Positions 8,674-18,725 are shown, counted from the stretch's first letter. The stretch is 64,000 bases of DNA from MRBY01 sp943371005 (GCA_943371005.1 CALRTB020000001.1:325621-389620); one strand, 5' to 3'. Program-made: numbers and translations. The notes: generated by a model not told the origin, from the sequence alone.

Positions 8674-10986
8674 ATGGATCTCCGTCAAGATACTGCCCCC
8701 TCTAGAAGCACCACTAGCGCCACGGCAACCTACTCTGCTTCCAGGGCGGCGGTAACACCGACGAAACCCCAGACCTATGTGATCAAACGGAGCGGCAAAC
8801 GGGCGCCCCTCGATGTCACCAGAATTCGCAACGTGGTGCAATGGGCCTGTCAGGATTTAGAGGCCAACACCATTGAACTGGAAGCCGGGCTGAAAACACG
8901 CCTCAAAGATGGGGTCACCACCCGGGAAATTCAAGAAAATTTAATTCAATGCGCCCTGGAGATGTGCAGTCCCGAAGAACCGGACTGGCGTTATGTGGCT
9001 GGGCGTCTACATATCTGGAGCCTCTGGAAAGATACCCTGGTGGCGCGCGGTTATCAGTATGGTCAATATCCCCAACTCGTGGCCGAAAAAGTGGCCGCTA
9101 AAGCCTACGACGAAAGGCTGTTGCAATACAGTGCGGCTGAGCTAGAAATTGCCAATGGTTGGATCAATCCCGATTGGGATATGGATTATGACTATGCGGG
9201 GGCGGTGCTGCTCACAAAGCGCTATCTCCTGGATGATGAGCTGCCCCAGGAAGCCTTTTTAACCTGTGCCCTCCTCTTAGCTCTCCCGGAAAAACCAGAA
9301 CATCGGCTGAAGTGGGCAAAGAAATTTTACGAGGCGATCGCCCAACGGCAGATTTCTTTAGCAACGCCGATCCTCGCTAACCTGCGGATTCCTAATGGCT
9401 CCCTCTCGTCCTGCTTCATCATTGGCATGGAAGACAACCTCGAAAGTATTTTCCGGGAAATCACCAATGCGGCACGCATTTCTAAAAATGGCGGTGGGGT
9501 CGGCTGTAATGTTAGTCGGATTCGCGCTACGGGTAGCCGCGTCATGGGTAAAGCGAATGCCTCCGGGGGCGTGATCCCTTGGATTAAACTCCTCAACGAT
9601 ACGGCGATCGCCGTTAATCAGGGGGGACGCAGAGCTGGGGCAATCACCGTTTCCCTCGATGTGTGGCATTTAGATGTGCCGGAATTTCTCGAAATGCAGA
9701 CCGAAAACGGGGATCAGCGACGCAAAGCCTACGATGTCTTTCCCCAATTGGTAGTCACCGATGAATTCATGCGGCGAGTGCAAAACAAAGAAGCTTGGAC
9801 TTTGGTGGATCCCTACGAAGTCAAGGAAAACCTCGGCATTGATCTCGCGGCCCTCTGGGGAGAAAAATTTGACGCAGCCTACCGTCAAATCGAAGCAAGC
9901 CTCGACAAAGAAATTAAGCTTTACAAAAAAGTAGATGCCCGGCACCTGTTTAAGGAAATTATGCGATCGCAGATCGAAACCGGGATGCCTTACATCGCCT
10001 TTAAGGACACCATTAACCGCGCCAACCCCAACCAACACGAGGGCTATATTCCTGGGGTCAACTTGTGCGTCGAATCCTTCTCCAATGTCGTGCCGGGTCA
10101 GCTGGCCCACACCTGTAACCTCGACTCTTTAAACCTGGCCAATATTGAAGCCGAGGAACTAGCCGATGCCTGCGAGGTAGCGGTGCGGATCCTCGATAAC
10201 ACCATCGAAATTACCAATACGCCCTTTGAAGACAGCAGCATCCATAACCAGCGTTACCGCACCATTGGCGTCGGGGCGATGGGTCTGGCGGATTGGCTCG
10301 CGAAAAATAAGCTTTCCTATAAAAACATTGAGGCCATTGATCGCCTGTTTGAAGATATTGGCTACTATTGCACCCGCACCTCTGTGGACCTCGCCAAAGA
10401 ACGAGGCGCCTACCCAGCCTTTCCGGGCAGTGAATGGAGTAAGGGGCATTTAATCGGCGCTAAACCGATTACTTGGTATCGAGAAAATGCCCACGAGGTA
10501 GACCGCTGGGAAAGCCTCAGTGAGGATGTGCAAAAGTATGGCATCCGCAACAGCCACATTACGGCGATCGCCCCCAATACTTCCTCTTCCCTAGTGCAAG
10601 GTTGTAGCGCGAGTATTTTGCCGACCTACAGCAAATTTTTCTATGACAAATGGGCAAAAGGCACCGTTCCCATCGCCCCACCGTTTATCGGTAAATCTTT
10701 CTGGTTCTACCAAGAAAACAAAAGTATGGATCAGCGGATTGTGGTCAAAGCCGTCGCGACGATGCAAAAGTGGATCGATACAGGCATCTCGATGGAATTA
10801 ATTTTCAATCTCAACCAAGGCATTTATTTCCCCAACGAACCGGAACGGGCGCTAAAGGCGAAGGATATTTTTGAAATCTTGATGTTGGCTTGGGCTGAAG
10901 GATGCAAAGCGATTTACTACATCCGCACCGTGCAAAAAGATGACTTCAAAGAAGGATCTGAAGGGTGTGTTGCCTGCGCGAATTAG
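8674..10986 (+). CDS. nrdA: Class I ribonucleoside-diphosphate reductase, alpha subunit
   Basis: NrdA reduces ribonucleotides to deoxyribonucleotides. Of 770 residues, the first ~35 are a Ser/Thr/Ala-rich leader. An ATP-cone (VIKRSGKRAPLD) follows, then the catalytic barrel. Redox cysteines are Cys247 (SSCFI) and Cys481 (HTCNLDSLN), with thiyl-radical Cys465 in NLCVES. The C-terminal shuttle pair is Cys765 and Cys768 in CVACAN. No adenosylcobalamin (class II) extension is seen. The partner nrdB is not in this window. The ATP-cone suggests allosteric control by ATP/dATP, and a palindrome upstream may bind NrdR. Confidence 0.93.
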   Translation: MDLRQDTAPSRSTTSATATYSASRAAVTPTKPQTYVIKRSGKRAPLDVTRIRNVVQWACQDLEANTIELEAGLKTRLKDGVTTREIQENLIQCALEMCSPEEPDWRYVAGRLHIWSLWKDTLVARGYQYGQYPQLVAEKVAAKAYDERLLQYSAAELEIANGWINPDWDMDYDYAGAVLLTKRYLLDDELPQEAFLTCALLLALPEKPEHRLKWAKKFYEAIAQRQISLATPILANLRIPNGSLSSCFIIGMEDNLESIFREITNAARISKNGGGVGCNVSRIRATGSRVMGKANASGGVIPWIKLLNDTAIAVNQGGRRAGAITVSLDVWHLDVPEFLEMQTENGDQRRKAYDVFPQLVVTDEFMRRVQNKEAWTLVDPYEVKENLGIDLAALWGEKFDAAYRQIEASLDKEIKLYKKVDARHLFKEIMRSQIETGMPYIAFKDTINRANPNQHEGYIPGVNLCVESFSNVVPGQLAHTCNLDSLNLANIEAEELADACEVAVRILDNTIEITNTPFEDSSIHNQRYRTIGVGAMGLADWLAKNKLSYKNIEAIDRLFEDIGYYCTRTSVDLAKERGAYPAFPGSEWSKGHLIGAKPITWYRENAHEVDRWESLSEDVQKYGIRNSHITAIAPNTSSSLVQGCSASILPTYSKFFYDKWAKGTVPIAPPFIGKSFWFYQENKSMDQRIVVKAVATMQKWIDTGISMELIFNLNQGIYFPNEPERALKAKDIFEILMLAWAEGCKAIYYIRTVQKDDFKEGSEGCVACAN

Positions 10987-11136
10987 GAAACCTGCATCAA
11001 AAAATATATTGATCGAAAGCTTTTGCTGACCATTGCAGTTCATTAAGCGCCTGGTGGGAAAGGGATCAGGGGTTTCGGGGAATTTGTTAGGATTAGAGAT
11101 TACATAATTTCTTGTTTCGCAGTTATTCAAAACCCT

Positions 11137-11604
11137 ATGGCAGACACCAAAAAACCGATCAAAATCATTAGTGATAATCGCAAAGCCCGTTTCCAGTATG
11201 AAATCCTCGAAACCTTAGAGGCCGGGATTCAGCTCCAGGGAACGGAGGTAAAATCGGTGCGGGCTGGCAAGGTGAACCTAGGGGACGGTTATGTGTTAAT
11301 TCGCAATAACGAGGCGTGGCTGCTCAATGTGCATATTTCGCCATACACTGCCAGTGGCCAGTACTTTAACCATGAACCAAAGCGCGATCGCAAATTATTG
11401 CTGCACCGCAAAGAAATTCGCCGCTTGATCGGTCAACTAGAACAAAAAGGCTTAACGCTGATTCCTTTAAAAATGTACCTCAAGGGCAGCTTAGTGAAAG
11501 TCAGTCTGGGGCTCGGTCGTGGGAAAAAGCTCCACGATAAGCGCGAAACGATCAAACGCCGCCAAGACAGTCGGGAAATGGCGCGGGCCTTAAAACGTTA
11601 TTAA
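11137..11604 (+). CDS. smpB: SsrA-binding protein
   Basis: SmpB binds tmRNA and brings it to stalled ribosomes for trans-translation. The 155-residue length is normal. Family motifs are visible: NRKARFQYEILETLEAGIQL at the start, TEVKSVRAGKVNL, the PYTASGQYFNHEPKRDRKLLLH block, and the basic tail GRGKKLHDKRETIKRR that folds in the decoding centre. It follows nrdA by 150 bases and may have its own promoter. Confidence 0.97.
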   Translation: MADTKKPIKIISDNRKARFQYEILETLEAGIQLQGTEVKSVRAGKVNLGDGYVLIRNNEAWLLNVHISPYTASGQYFNHEPKRDRKLLLHRKEIRRLIGQLEQKGLTLIPLKMYLKGSLVKVSLGLGRGKKLHDKRETIKRRQDSREMARALKRY

Positions 11605-11893
11605 ACTTATTCAACACTGGAAGGTTTCTCTAAAAAGAACCCTGGCCTAATCAAAGGTGCAAGTATGTTGTGGGGCGATCGCCTTGGAGAATATCCATAT
11701 TCTTCGGTCATCCCTTTGATAATTGGTGGAGTGAAACCCAGTGATCAGAAATCCCCAACAATAAAGGCGATCGCCAAAACTCAACAAAAGCATTCGTCAA
11801 AAGGGTGAATGTATCTTAAGATTGTCAGATAAGAGAATTAATTTTCTTGACAAAATCACGAATAAAATAAGCAAGTAAGATAGGAGGACATCT

Positions 11894-12967
11894 ATGGCTC
11901 TCGTCCCAATGCGTTTGCTCTTAGATCACGCTGCAGAAAATAGTTATGGCATTCCTGCGTTTAACGTCAACAACATGGAACAGATTCTGTCCATCATGCA
12001 GGCTGCTGATGAGACCGATAGCCCCGTAATTCTCCAAGCGTCCCGTGGTGCCCGTAGTTATGCCGGGGAAAACTTCCTCCGTCACCTCGTGCTTGCCGCC
12101 GTGGAAACCTACCCCCACATCCCCGTTGCGATGCACCAAGACCATGGCAACAGCCCGGCCACCTGCTATTCCGCAATCCGTAACGGCTTCACTTCCGTAA
12201 TGATGGACGGCTCCCTCGAAGCCGATGCCAAAACTCCCGCGAGCTTTGACTACAACGTCAGTGTGACTGCTGAAGTTGTAAAAGTAGCCCACTCCGTTGG
12301 TGCTTCCGTCGAAGGGGAACTCGGTTGCCTTGGCTCCCTCGAAACAGGGATGGGTGAAGCAGAAGACGGCCACGGTTTTGAAGGTGCCCTCAGCAAAGAA
12401 CAACTCCTAACCGATCCCGACGAAGCTGTCGAATTCGTTGAGCGGACCCAAGTAGATGCCCTTGCTGTAGCGATCGGAACCAGCCACGGTGCTTACAAAT
12501 TTACCCGGAAGCCCACTGGTGAGATCCTCGCCATTAGCCGGATCGCTGAAATTCACGCGAAGCTTCCCAACACCCACTTGGTAATGCACGGTTCTTCTTC
12601 CGTACCCCAAGAGTGGCTCGACATGATCAACGAGTATGGTGGTGCCATTCCTGAAACCTATGGTGTACCCGTAGAAGAAATTCAAAAAGGTATCAAGAGC
12701 GGTGTTCGTAAAGTAAACATCGACACCGACAACCGTCTGGCGATCACTGCGGCAATTCGTGAAGCAGCGATGAAGGATCCGAAGAACTTCGATCCCCGTC
12801 ACTTCCTCAAGCCTTCGATCAAGTACATGAAGCAGGTTTGTAGCGATCGCTATCAGCAATTCTGGTGTGCTGGTAACGCCAGCAAGATCAAGCAAATCCC
12901 CTTGGATGAGTTTGCGAAGAAATATGCTAGCGGTGAACTCGCAGCAAAAACTGCAGTTAACGCCTAA
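11894..12967 (+). CDS. fbaA: Fructose-bisphosphate aldolase class II, Calvin cycle type
   Basis: This zinc-dependent aldolase acts on fructose-1,6-bisphosphate and sedoheptulose-1,7-bisphosphate in the Calvin cycle and gluconeogenesis. The 357-residue protein has MHQDHGNSP with catalytic Asp83 and zinc ligand His84, the EGELGCLG motif, a second His in VMHGSSSVP, and the phosphate-binding VRKVNIDTDNR. A strong AGGAGG site lies about 7 bases before the ATG. A TTGACA hexamer occurs near 11848, but I see no good -10 box at the right distance. Codon use is strongly biased, as expected for an abundant protein. A terminator follows. Confidence 0.95.
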   Translation: MALVPMRLLLDHAAENSYGIPAFNVNNMEQILSIMQAADETDSPVILQASRGARSYAGENFLRHLVLAAVETYPHIPVAMHQDHGNSPATCYSAIRNGFTSVMMDGSLEADAKTPASFDYNVSVTAEVVKVAHSVGASVEGELGCLGSLETGMGEAEDGHGFEGALSKEQLLTDPDEAVEFVERTQVDALAVAIGTSHGAYKFTRKPTGEILAISRIAEIHAKLPNTHLVMHGSSSVPQEWLDMINEYGGAIPETYGVPVEEIQKGIKSGVRKVNIDTDNRLAITAAIREAAMKDPKNFDPRHFLKPSIKYMKQVCSDRYQQFWCAGNASKIKQIPLDEFAKKYASGELAAKTAVNA

Positions 12968-13017
12968 GTTTAAACTCTTTCTAGTCTTAGGGTTGATTAC
13001 CTAAACTAGCTTAATTT

Positions 13018-13055
13018 GAGTCCTATCCTCACTGGAACAGGACTCACTTTTTTTT
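13018..13055 (+). terminator. Intrinsic terminator after the aldolase gene
   Basis: GAGTCCT (13018-13024) pairs perfectly with AGGACTC (13039-13045), and a T8 tract follows at 13048-13055. Confidence 0.9.
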
Positions 13056-13065
13056 GCTTAATTAA

Positions 13066-13190
13066 GAGAGGGAGCTAGAGGGTTATCACTGAATACCACA
13101 ATTGCGCAATAACCCTCCCCTAGCCTCTCCAGTGGAAGGGAACCAGAAAGATGTCCCTTGAGGGAGGGGGGGTACCGAAGGCGGAGGTTG
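13066..13190. repeat. Imperfect inverted-repeat element, MITE/REP-like
   Basis: A 21-base arm (13066-13086) and its imperfect complement (13109-13129) can fold into a long hairpin. A second palindrome, AAGGGA/TCCCTT (13136-13159), and a G-rich run follow. The CTCCC-AAGGGA theme recurs inverted near 26388 after guaA, which suggests a dispersed intergenic repeat rather than a terminator. Confidence 0.45.
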
Positions 13191-13227
13191 TTATCTCCAG
13201 AGGAAGATTAACCTTGGGGGCAATAAT

Positions 13228-14631
13228 TTAGTTTAGGGCGCGCACATCGGTAACTTGACCTGTAACGGCGGCAGCTACGACCATCGCTGGACTCATGAGT
13301 AGGGTGCGCCCCGTCGCGGAACCTTGCCGCCCTTTAAAGTTGCGATTTGAAGAAGAAGCGCTAATTTGGTTGCCTTCGAGCTTATCGGGGTTCATGGCTA
13401 GGCACATTGAGCAGCCGGGTTCCCGCCATTCAAAGCCTGCTTCGGTAAAAATTTGATCGAGTCCCTCGGCTTCGGCCTGTTGTTTCACTTGCTCAGAACC
13501 GGGTACCACAAAGGCTTTTACTCCCGGCGCCACTCGATGACCTTTGGCGTATTTGGCCGCTTCTTGAAGATCGCTCAAGCGACCATTGGTGCAACTACCA
13601 ATAAAGCAAACATCAATTTTGGTGCCTTGGATCGGCTGGCCCGGCTGGAGCTGCATATATTTATAAGCCTCAACGGCGATCGCCTGTTCATCTTCGGCCA
13701 TCATTTCTGGGGTCGGCACCGATTCATCGACGCCAATGCCTTGACCCGGCGTGATCCCCCAAGTGACGGTGGGGGCAATGTCTGCTGCCTCAAAGGTGAT
13801 CACATCGTCATATTCGGCGTCGGCTTCACTGCGGAGACTATCCCACCAGGCGATCGCCTTTTCCCAGGCCTCTCCCTTGGGGGCAAAGGGACGATCCTTC
13901 AAATAATCGTAGGTCACTTGGTCAGGGTTGACATAACCACAGCGGGCGCCCCCCTCGATGGACATATTGCAGACGGTCATCCGCTCTTCCATGGACATTT
14001 TTTCAAAGGTCGTCCCGGCATATTCATAGGCGTAGCCGACGCCCCCTTTAACGCCCAGTTTGCGGATAATGTGTAGGATTACATCTTTGGCATAAACTCC
14101 GGGCTGGAGATCACCATTCACTTCGATTTTACGAACTTTCAATTTTGCCAGAGCTAGGGTTTGGGAGGCGAGCACATCCCGCACTTGGGAAGTCCCAATG
14201 CCAAAGGCGATCGCCCCAAAAGCGCCGTGGGTAGAAGTATGGGAATCACCACAGGCAACGGTCATCCCCGGCTGTGTTAATCCCTGTTCTGGGGCAATCA
14301 CATGGACAATCCCCTGGCTCCCGGAGCCGACATTATAGAAACGAATCTTGTTAGCGGCGGTGTTTTTCTCAAGTTCCTGCATCATCGCTTCGGCGAGGGG
14401 ATCCGCAAAGGGCCGCGCTTGATTTTCCGTCGGGACAATGTGATCCACCGTAGCGACCGTGCGTTCTGGATACATGACCTGGAGATTGCGGTCTCTGAGC
14501 ATGGCAAAGGCCTGGGGACTGGTCACTTCATGGATCAGGTGCAGTCCGATAAATAGTTGCGTTTGGCCAGAGGGTAAAACTTTAACGGTGTGTAAGTCCC
14601 AAACCTTATCAAAAAGAGTGCCTTTGCTCAT
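13228..14631 (-). CDS. leuC: 3-isopropylmalate dehydratase, large subunit
   Basis: LeuC with LeuD isomerises 2-isopropylmalate to 3-isopropylmalate in leucine synthesis. The 467-residue protein belongs to the aconitase family. Its 4Fe-4S ligands are Cys347 (GSCTNGR), Cys407 and Cys410 (GCSMC). CGDSHTSTHGAFG near residue 130 is the substrate-binding signature. The small subunit gene leuD is not in the window; leuA lies 4 kb away on the same strand but two signalling genes intervene. Confidence 0.97.
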   Translation of the reverse strand: MSKGTLFDKVWDLHTVKVLPSGQTQLFIGLHLIHEVTSPQAFAMLRDRNLQVMYPERTVATVDHIVPTENQARPFADPLAEAMMQELEKNTAANKIRFYNVGSGSQGIVHVIAPEQGLTQPGMTVACGDSHTSTHGAFGAIAFGIGTSQVRDVLASQTLALAKLKVRKIEVNGDLQPGVYAKDVILHIIRKLGVKGGVGYAYEYAGTTFEKMSMEERMTVCNMSIEGGARCGYVNPDQVTYDYLKDRPFAPKGEAWEKAIAWWDSLRSEADAEYDDVITFEAADIAPTVTWGITPGQGIGVDESVPTPEMMAEDEQAIAVEAYKYMQLQPGQPIQGTKIDVCFIGSCTNGRLSDLQEAAKYAKGHRVAPGVKAFVVPGSEQVKQQAEAEGLDQIFTEAGFEWREPGCSMCLAMNPDKLEGNQISASSSNRNFKGRQGSATGRTLLMSPAMVVAAAVTGQVTDVRALN

Positions 14632-14680
14632 AGAACTGAATTGCTTAAGTACGCCAATAATATTCTGTGCAGAGCTTCAA

Positions 14681-15799
14681 TCATACAACTTTTTTTTCCT
14701 CGCTTTGGGCAGGGGTTTGGAAGAGGGGCAAGGTGATTGTAAAGGTACTACCTTCCTGGAGACGGGAGGTGAGACTGATCTGGCCTTGGTGGGCTTCGAG
14801 GATCAGTTTTGAAAGGTGTAGCCCCAGACCGCTGCCCCCGTTGTAATGCTTGCCTTGGCGGAATCGCTCAAAGATTTCTAATTGATCTTCCGGGCTAATG
14901 CCGCTCCCCGTATCGATTACTTGAATTTGCACTTGCTCTTGATCGACCGGGGTCAATTTAACGGTGACGTGGCCTTGATCTGTAAATTTAATGGCGTTGC
15001 TCACCAGGTTCACTAAAACGCGATGCACGGCCAGGCGATCGCCTTCGAGCCACACGGGGACTTCGGGGAGTTCTCCCTGGAGTTGCAGTTGTTTTTCCTG
15101 GGCGAGGGGACGTAATTCCTCAAGCACATTGGTAATTACAGTCTTGAGGTCCACCCGACTAAAATAGAACGTTTTCCGCTCGGACTCGTAGCGATAAACC
15201 TCCAAAATATTGTTCACCATCTCTAACAGGTTGGCATTACTGCGGGACATGGTGCGTAAAACCTCTTGCATTGCTTCCGACAGTTCCCCCAAAGCCCCCT
15301 GCAAAAGGAGATTGAGCATCCGATCCGCCGCAATCAAAGGAGTACGCATATCGTGGGTTAACCGGGAGGCAAAGTCTTCCCGTTGCCGGACAATCATATT
15401 TTTCTCATCAACGGTATGTTTAAACCGCAGCAGCGATCGCACCCGGGCAATCAATTCATCAATCTCCACGGGTTTGCGGATAAAATCATCAGCACCAATA
15501 TCCAAACCTAGGGCAACACTCGGTTGGGCATGGGCAGTGATCAACAGGATGGGAATGTAAGGGATGTCGGGGTCGTTACGAATGTGCCGTGTGATCTCAA
15601 AGCCATCCATGTGGGGCATCATCACATCGAGCAAGATCAGGTGAAAAGGCTGCTGTGCCACAAGCTCCAGGGCTTTTTGGCCGTTATTAACCGTCACCAG
15701 GTCTAAATCTTCATCTTCTAAAATGCTCTGGATCAACAATAAATTATCCGGCGAATCATCCACGACCAGAACGCGATCACGGTTGCTCAGCGAAAACAT
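14681..15799 (-). CDS. Receiver-histidine kinase protein
   Basis: The 372-residue protein has no membrane segment. An N-terminal receiver domain (residues 8-125) carries the acidic pair Asp14-Asp15, phospho-acceptor Asp58 and Lys109. It is joined to a kinase core with phospho-His149 in THDMRTP, an N box (NLVSNAIKF), and G boxes (DTGSGIS, GSGLGL). Receiver-first kinases of this kind are common in cyanobacteria and usually act as intermediate phosphorelay members, taking a signal from another kinase. No partner is adjacent, so the pathway is unknown. It is 49 bases upstream of leuC on the same strand. Confidence 0.9.
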   Translation of the reverse strand: MFSLSNRDRVLVVDDSPDNLLLIQSILEDEDLDLVTVNNGQKALELVAQQPFHLILLDVMMPHMDGFEITRHIRNDPDIPYIPILLITAHAQPSVALGLDIGADDFIRKPVEIDELIARVRSLLRFKHTVDEKNMIVRQREDFASRLTHDMRTPLIAADRMLNLLLQGALGELSEAMQEVLRTMSRSNANLLEMVNNILEVYRYESERKTFYFSRVDLKTVITNVLEELRPLAQEKQLQLQGELPEVPVWLEGDRLAVHRVLVNLVSNAIKFTDQGHVTVKLTPVDQEQVQIQVIDTGSGISPEDQLEIFERFRQGKHYNGGSGLGLHLSKLILEAHQGQISLTSRLQEGSTFTITLPLFQTPAQSEEKKVV

Positions 15800-16382
15800 G
15801 GCACATCACCCCAGGTTAATTTCGACTCAACTGCTGGTTGAACAGCGGAATCCCCTATTTTAAACGTTGAACCCGATGGCGGTTACGGCGTTGCTTCTTT
15901 AGCTTCATTATACCCAGGTCATTGCAGGGAAATGGGGCAATTAATAAGTTTAAATACTCAATTTCTTTGATAGGGCGATCGCCCCTTTTGGCTCAAGCCC
16001 ACCAATTATTTAGAAATGATTTTATCTAGTTGATATTGGCGCTCCTCAGTAGTTTAAATTATCTCAGTCTGCATTATCCCTTCAAAAAAGAGTCCCCTAG
16101 AAAAGCCGTAATCTTAGGCCGATCAATCCTTGATTCTTCCGAGAAAACAAAGGAAATTTGGTAGGATAGAAAGGCTGCTTCTATCTCAGGTTAAGGGTCT
16201 ACCTTTAGAAAACGGCGATGGGATCAAATTTCTCCCCTAGGCAACTGCTAACAGCCAGTACGGAGAAGTCCTCTTTTTGTTGCTTCATTTTTAGCTCTTC
16301 TCGCACGTGCCCCCCATAAACAACATTAGAGCAGATTGTGTAACAAAAACAGAAGGAACGTTGGATTAGGAATAGAGACTTT
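15800..16382. other. Intergenic region between divergent signalling genes
   Basis: These 583 bases hold one HIP1 site near 15976 and no open frame, tRNA-like fold or repeat that I can defend. Promoters for the receiver-kinase (leftward) and the LOV-GGDEF gene (rightward) must be here, but no -35/-10 pair stands out. Confidence 0.5.
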
Positions 16383-18725
16383 ATGGTTAATGAATCGTCA
16401 GATCAAGGGGGGCAACCACCGAGGGGAATCGGCAGTTTTGCGTGGTTAATTGAGGCCTATGGTCAGGCGATCGCCCTGTTAGAAAATCAAGCGGCCCAGA
16501 TCGAAACTTTAGAACGTGAAAAAGATCATCTCGCCAACCAATATCGAGAGGCACTCCAGCAATACCATCAGTTAAAAGAGCAATACGATCACCAATACAG
16601 TCAACAGTACCAAGAATATTTTTCGTTGCCCCTGCCCTGCTATCGTTGGCAAGCCATTGAGGGAGAGCTTTATTTATCGGACTTTAATCCGGCGGCGGCA
16701 CGGTTCAATAGCCAAGCACTCCAGCAGCCTTCTTTGAATCTTGGGCAACGCCCCCAAAAAATTTTTGCTGCGTTACCCACCCTCTACCACCACCTAGAAA
16801 ATTGCCTCAAACGGGAGGTCTCGAACAGTCAGCGATTGCAATTTATTCGCTTAAATTTGTACCTCCGGGTGGAGTATGTGTTTATTGCTCCGGATCAAAT
16901 CCTGATGTGTATTCTCGACGAGAGCGAACAACTCCTCACGGAACAACAACTCCGCCAACAGGTGCGCCAACAGTCGGCGATCGCCAAATTAGGGAGCATC
17001 AGCCTCAACACATCAGATCTAGCGAAATTATTTCGTCAAGCGGTGATTTTTGTGGCCCGCACCCTGGACGTTCCCTATAGCTGCCTCTATCTGAAACAAA
17101 AAAAGACCTCTATTTGCACCCTAGAAGCAGGTTATGGTTGGCCTGTCGATCTCATCGGTGCGGTCACAGTCAGCACCACCCCCGATAGCCATGTGGGTTA
17201 CACCCTGACCCAACAACAATCGATCAGCATCCAGGATTTGCGCGTTGAGAGTCGTTTTCGAGGCGAAACGCTACTGCACAATTACCAGATTGTCAGTGGG
17301 GTCAGTATGATTATTGGCCCAGCGGATCATCCTTGGGGAGTGTTGGCGGTCTATAGTACCGAGGAACGTGATTTTAGTGGAGAGGAGGCTTATTTTCTCC
17401 AGGCGATCGCCCATGTTTTGTCTAGTAGTATCGAACGCGATCGCCAGGCAGCGGACATGAACCTCTTACACCGCTCGATTAATGTGATCCGTCAGGGAGT
17501 CGTGATCACCGATGCCCGGGAAGAGGATAACCCTATTATTTATGTCAACCAAGGTTTTGAAAAAATTACCGGCTACACCGCAGATGAAATCCTAGGGCGT
17601 AACTGCAATTTTCTCCAGGGCCGCGATCGCCAACAGCCTTCCCTCACAGAATTGCGAGCCGCGATCCTCAAGGGCCAAGAATGTAAGATCACTCTCCGTA
17701 ACTATCGTAAAAACGGTGAATCATTTTGGAATGCCCTCCATATTTTTCCGGTACGCGACCCCGCCGGTTATCTGACTCATTTTATTGGCATCCAAACCGA
17801 TATTAGCCACGAAAAAGCCGCCGCCGCTAATCTACAAAAAACCGAAGCGCAATTTCACCAAACTTTCCAGCTCGCCCCCATCGGCATGGCGATCACCAAC
17901 CTAGAAGGCCACTATGAACGGGTTAACCAAGCCTGGTGCCGCATCATTGGTTACGATCAAGAGGTACTGCTACAAAAAACCTACCTAGAGTTGACCCACC
18001 CCGATGACCAAGCCGAAGATGAACGCCTCAATGACATCCTTAAGCAAGGCGATCGCCAGGAATTTCAGCGGGAAAAACGCTACATTGCCCAAGATGGTCA
18101 AGACGTCCATGTTCTAGAGCAAGTCGCCCTCGTGCGGGATGCCGAAGGAAAACCCCTCCATGTGATTCGGCAAATGGTTGACATTGGCGATCGCAAACAA
18201 ATTGAACAGCGCCTTGTCCAAGAGGCCTTCTACGATCACCTCACCGGCCTCCCCAATCGCTCCCTCCTAGAAGAGCGCCTAGAGCAAGTCATTAAACAAC
18301 AACAACGCTATCCCCAGCACCACAACGCCCTCTTATTCCTTGACTTAGATTATTTCAAGGCGATTAACGATCGCCTCGGTCACCTCGTTGGCGACCAGCT
18401 CCTCCAGGACTTCGCCAAACGCATTTGCCATTGTCTCCGGGATGTCGATACCTTGGCCCGTTTAGGGGGTGACGAATTTGTCGTGCTCCTCACCGAAATC
18501 GCCGAAGCCCAGACTGCCTTTGAGGTAAGCCAACGGATCCACAAAGCCCTACAAACCCCATTTGAATTGGCGGGTCAGTCCCTATTTGTAAAGGTGAGCA
18601 TCGGTGTTTTGCCTAACCTTGATCGATATCTCACTTCGACAGGCATTTTACGCGACGCCGACCTAGCGATGTACCATGCCAAAGCCAAGGGACGCGCCCG
18701 TTCAGAAGTTTTTGAACTACCATAA
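16383..18725 (+). CDS. GAF-LOV-PAS-GGDEF diguanylate cyclase
   Basis: The 780-residue soluble protein has a coiled coil (about 33-80), an N-terminal PAS-like stretch, a GAF domain (about 195-350), a LOV domain (about 365-480), a second PAS domain (about 485-605) and a GGDEF domain. LOV is shown by GRNCNFLQG with photoactive Cys408, NYRKNGESFWN and the Gln in FIGIQTDIS, all flavin-contact positions. The cyclase has the intact GGDEF motif at 695-699 and an RxxD inhibitory site (RDVD) five residues before it. No EAL domain is present. The protein should therefore make cyclic di-GMP under blue-light control with product feedback; the direction of the light effect cannot be read from sequence. Confidence 0.92.
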   Translation: MVNESSDQGGQPPRGIGSFAWLIEAYGQAIALLENQAAQIETLEREKDHLANQYREALQQYHQLKEQYDHQYSQQYQEYFSLPLPCYRWQAIEGELYLSDFNPAAARFNSQALQQPSLNLGQRPQKIFAALPTLYHHLENCLKREVSNSQRLQFIRLNLYLRVEYVFIAPDQILMCILDESEQLLTEQQLRQQVRQQSAIAKLGSISLNTSDLAKLFRQAVIFVARTLDVPYSCLYLKQKKTSICTLEAGYGWPVDLIGAVTVSTTPDSHVGYTLTQQQSISIQDLRVESRFRGETLLHNYQIVSGVSMIIGPADHPWGVLAVYSTEERDFSGEEAYFLQAIAHVLSSSIERDRQAADMNLLHRSINVIRQGVVITDAREEDNPIIYVNQGFEKITGYTADEILGRNCNFLQGRDRQQPSLTELRAAILKGQECKITLRNYRKNGESFWNALHIFPVRDPAGYLTHFIGIQTDISHEKAAAANLQKTEAQFHQTFQLAPIGMAITNLEGHYERVNQAWCRIIGYDQEVLLQKTYLELTHPDDQAEDERLNDILKQGDRQEFQREKRYIAQDGQDVHVLEQVALVRDAEGKPLHVIRQMVDIGDRKQIEQRLVQEAFYDHLTGLPNRSLLEERLEQVIKQQQRYPQHHNALLFLDLDYFKAINDRLGHLVGDQLLQDFAKRICHCLRDVDTLARLGGDEFVVLLTEIAEAQTAFEVSQRIHKALQTPFELAGQSLFVKVSIGVLPNLDRYLTSTGILRDADLAMYHAKAKGRARSEVFELP

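Noticed and set aside
16200..16260. Stretch resembling a tRNA T-arm (GGGATCAAATTTCTCCCC)
   Set aside because: No TTC loop and no acceptor, D or anticodon arms can be drawn around it.
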